Source of the DNA: Candidatus Nanohalarchaeota archaeon
GTDB taxonomy: Archaea; EX4484-52; B79-G9
Assembly: GCA_003660865.1 (NCBI GenBank)
Contig: QMVA01000090.1
Span: forward strand, 1 to 6,232
Direction of reading: 5' to 3'
DNA length: 6,232 nucleotides
The stretch's first letter is position 1, and every line of letters starts with the position of its first letter. Position numbers and translations under genes: made by a program. The notes below the pieces were generated by a model that was not told the origin of the DNA, made no database searches, and was given only the letters and a program-made list of their open reading frames with translations. Below, piece by piece: positions 6,101 through 6,232 of the stretch.

Positions 6101-6108
6101 ATTTATAA
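6101..6108 (-). promoter_or_regulatory. TATA box of the isomerase/CYTH/Yip1 unit
   Basis: TTATAAAT on the minus strand, preceded by GTAAG as a partial BRE, is centred near 6105. The usual spacing puts the start of transcription near 6078-6079, only 2-3 nt ahead of the ATG at 6076. The message would then be practically leaderless, and translation from the ATG at 6100 would be impossible. The AAAAGG ahead of 6076 would then lie outside the message, so the two signals for that start are alternatives rather than additive. Confidence 0.5.
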
Positions 6109-6113
6109 CTTAC

Positions 6114-6144
6114 AAAAAACACAATCCAAAAAAAGACAAAAAAA
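6114..6144 (-). terminator. Oligo-T terminator of an upstream minus-strand gene
   Basis: The minus strand has T7 (6144-6138), T7 (6134-6128) and T6 (6119-6114) within 31 bp and no hairpin before them. This is the pattern of an archaeal intrinsic terminator. It lies directly ahead of the TATA box at 6101-6108, which fits the boundary between a unit entering from the right edge and the isomerase unit. Confidence 0.5.
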
Positions 6145-6189
6145 CAGCAGGAAATCCACACCCCCAACACCGAAGCACACCCATACCCG

Positions 6190-6232
6190 CTACAAGTAAC
6201 GGCTCTTGACTAGATAACTGGGAGGATGGGGG
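6190..6232 (-). CDS. Possible C-terminal end of an upstream gene (very short)
   Basis: One minus-strand frame entering from the right edge reads PHPPSYLVKSRYL and then TAG (6192-6190). It is the reading that best fits a gene ending just before the oligo-T runs at 6114-6144, and the peptide has an ordinary basic C-terminal look. Another frame stays open to TAA at about 6113, but with an unusual Cys/Trp/Phe-rich composition. Thirteen residues cannot be assigned to a family, and the segment may be non-coding. Confidence 0.2.
   Translation of the reverse strand, partial: PHPPSYLVKSRYL

Noticed and set aside
6221..6232. GGAGGATG on the plus strand at the right edge as the start of a divergent gene
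   Set aside because: The ATG directly abuts the GGAGG, leaving no spacer, and only a few bases follow. It may serve a start outside the window, but this cannot be shown.
1..6232. CRISPR arrays, insertion sequences, integrases or rRNA genes
   Set aside because: No regularly spaced direct repeats, transposase or integrase motifs, or rRNA-like segments were seen on either strand.

Overview
The window is most likely archaeal chromosomal DNA, possibly from a DPANN-type lineage, though the lineage is a weak guess. The signs are an AglB-type oligosaccharyltransferase, a UDP-GlcNAc:dolichyl-phosphate GlcNAc-1-phosphotransferase with eukaryote-like motifs, a ribose-1,5-bisphosphate isomerase of the archaeal AMP pathway, GGTG/GGAGG ribosome sites, TATA-type promoters and oligo-T terminators. 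All supported genes lie on the minus strand, so the transcriptional order runs from high to low coordinates. The coding strand is strikingly rich in G and T, and this asymmetry continues into most of the non-coding gaps.

Region 1 (6232 to about 3820). The right edge may carry the last few codons of another minus-strand gene, followed by three T runs that look like an archaeal terminator. A TATA box at 6101-6108 then starts a tight three-gene unit: ribose-1,5-bisphosphate isomerase, a CYTH/CyaB-like triphosphate-tunnel protein (11-bp overlap) and a Yip1-like membrane protein (1-bp gap). Oligo-T runs follow at about 3781-3818.

Region 2 (3534-3821, 288 bp, no gene). This gap holds the terminator, one or two TATA candidates for the next unit, and a block of about 150 bp bounded by a perfect 12-bp inverted repeat. 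The block contains three further perfect hairpins and three copies of TTGACTAT. Unlike everything around it, the block has almost no strand skew.

Region 3 (3533 to 1). The protein N-glycosylation genes lie here. aglB (the oligosaccharyltransferase) is followed after 4 bp by the GlcNAc-1-phosphate transferase that makes the first lipid-linked sugar. A further membrane-protein gene starts about 40 bp downstream and runs off the left edge. The two complete genes are the first and last steps of the same pathway: charging the polyprenol carrier, and transferring the finished glycan to Asn in Asn-X-Ser/Thr outside the membrane.

The items most worth a second look are the skew-free inverted-repeat block in front of aglB, and a 15-codon in-frame insertion flanked by a direct repeat in the GlcNAc-1-phosphate transferase gene.
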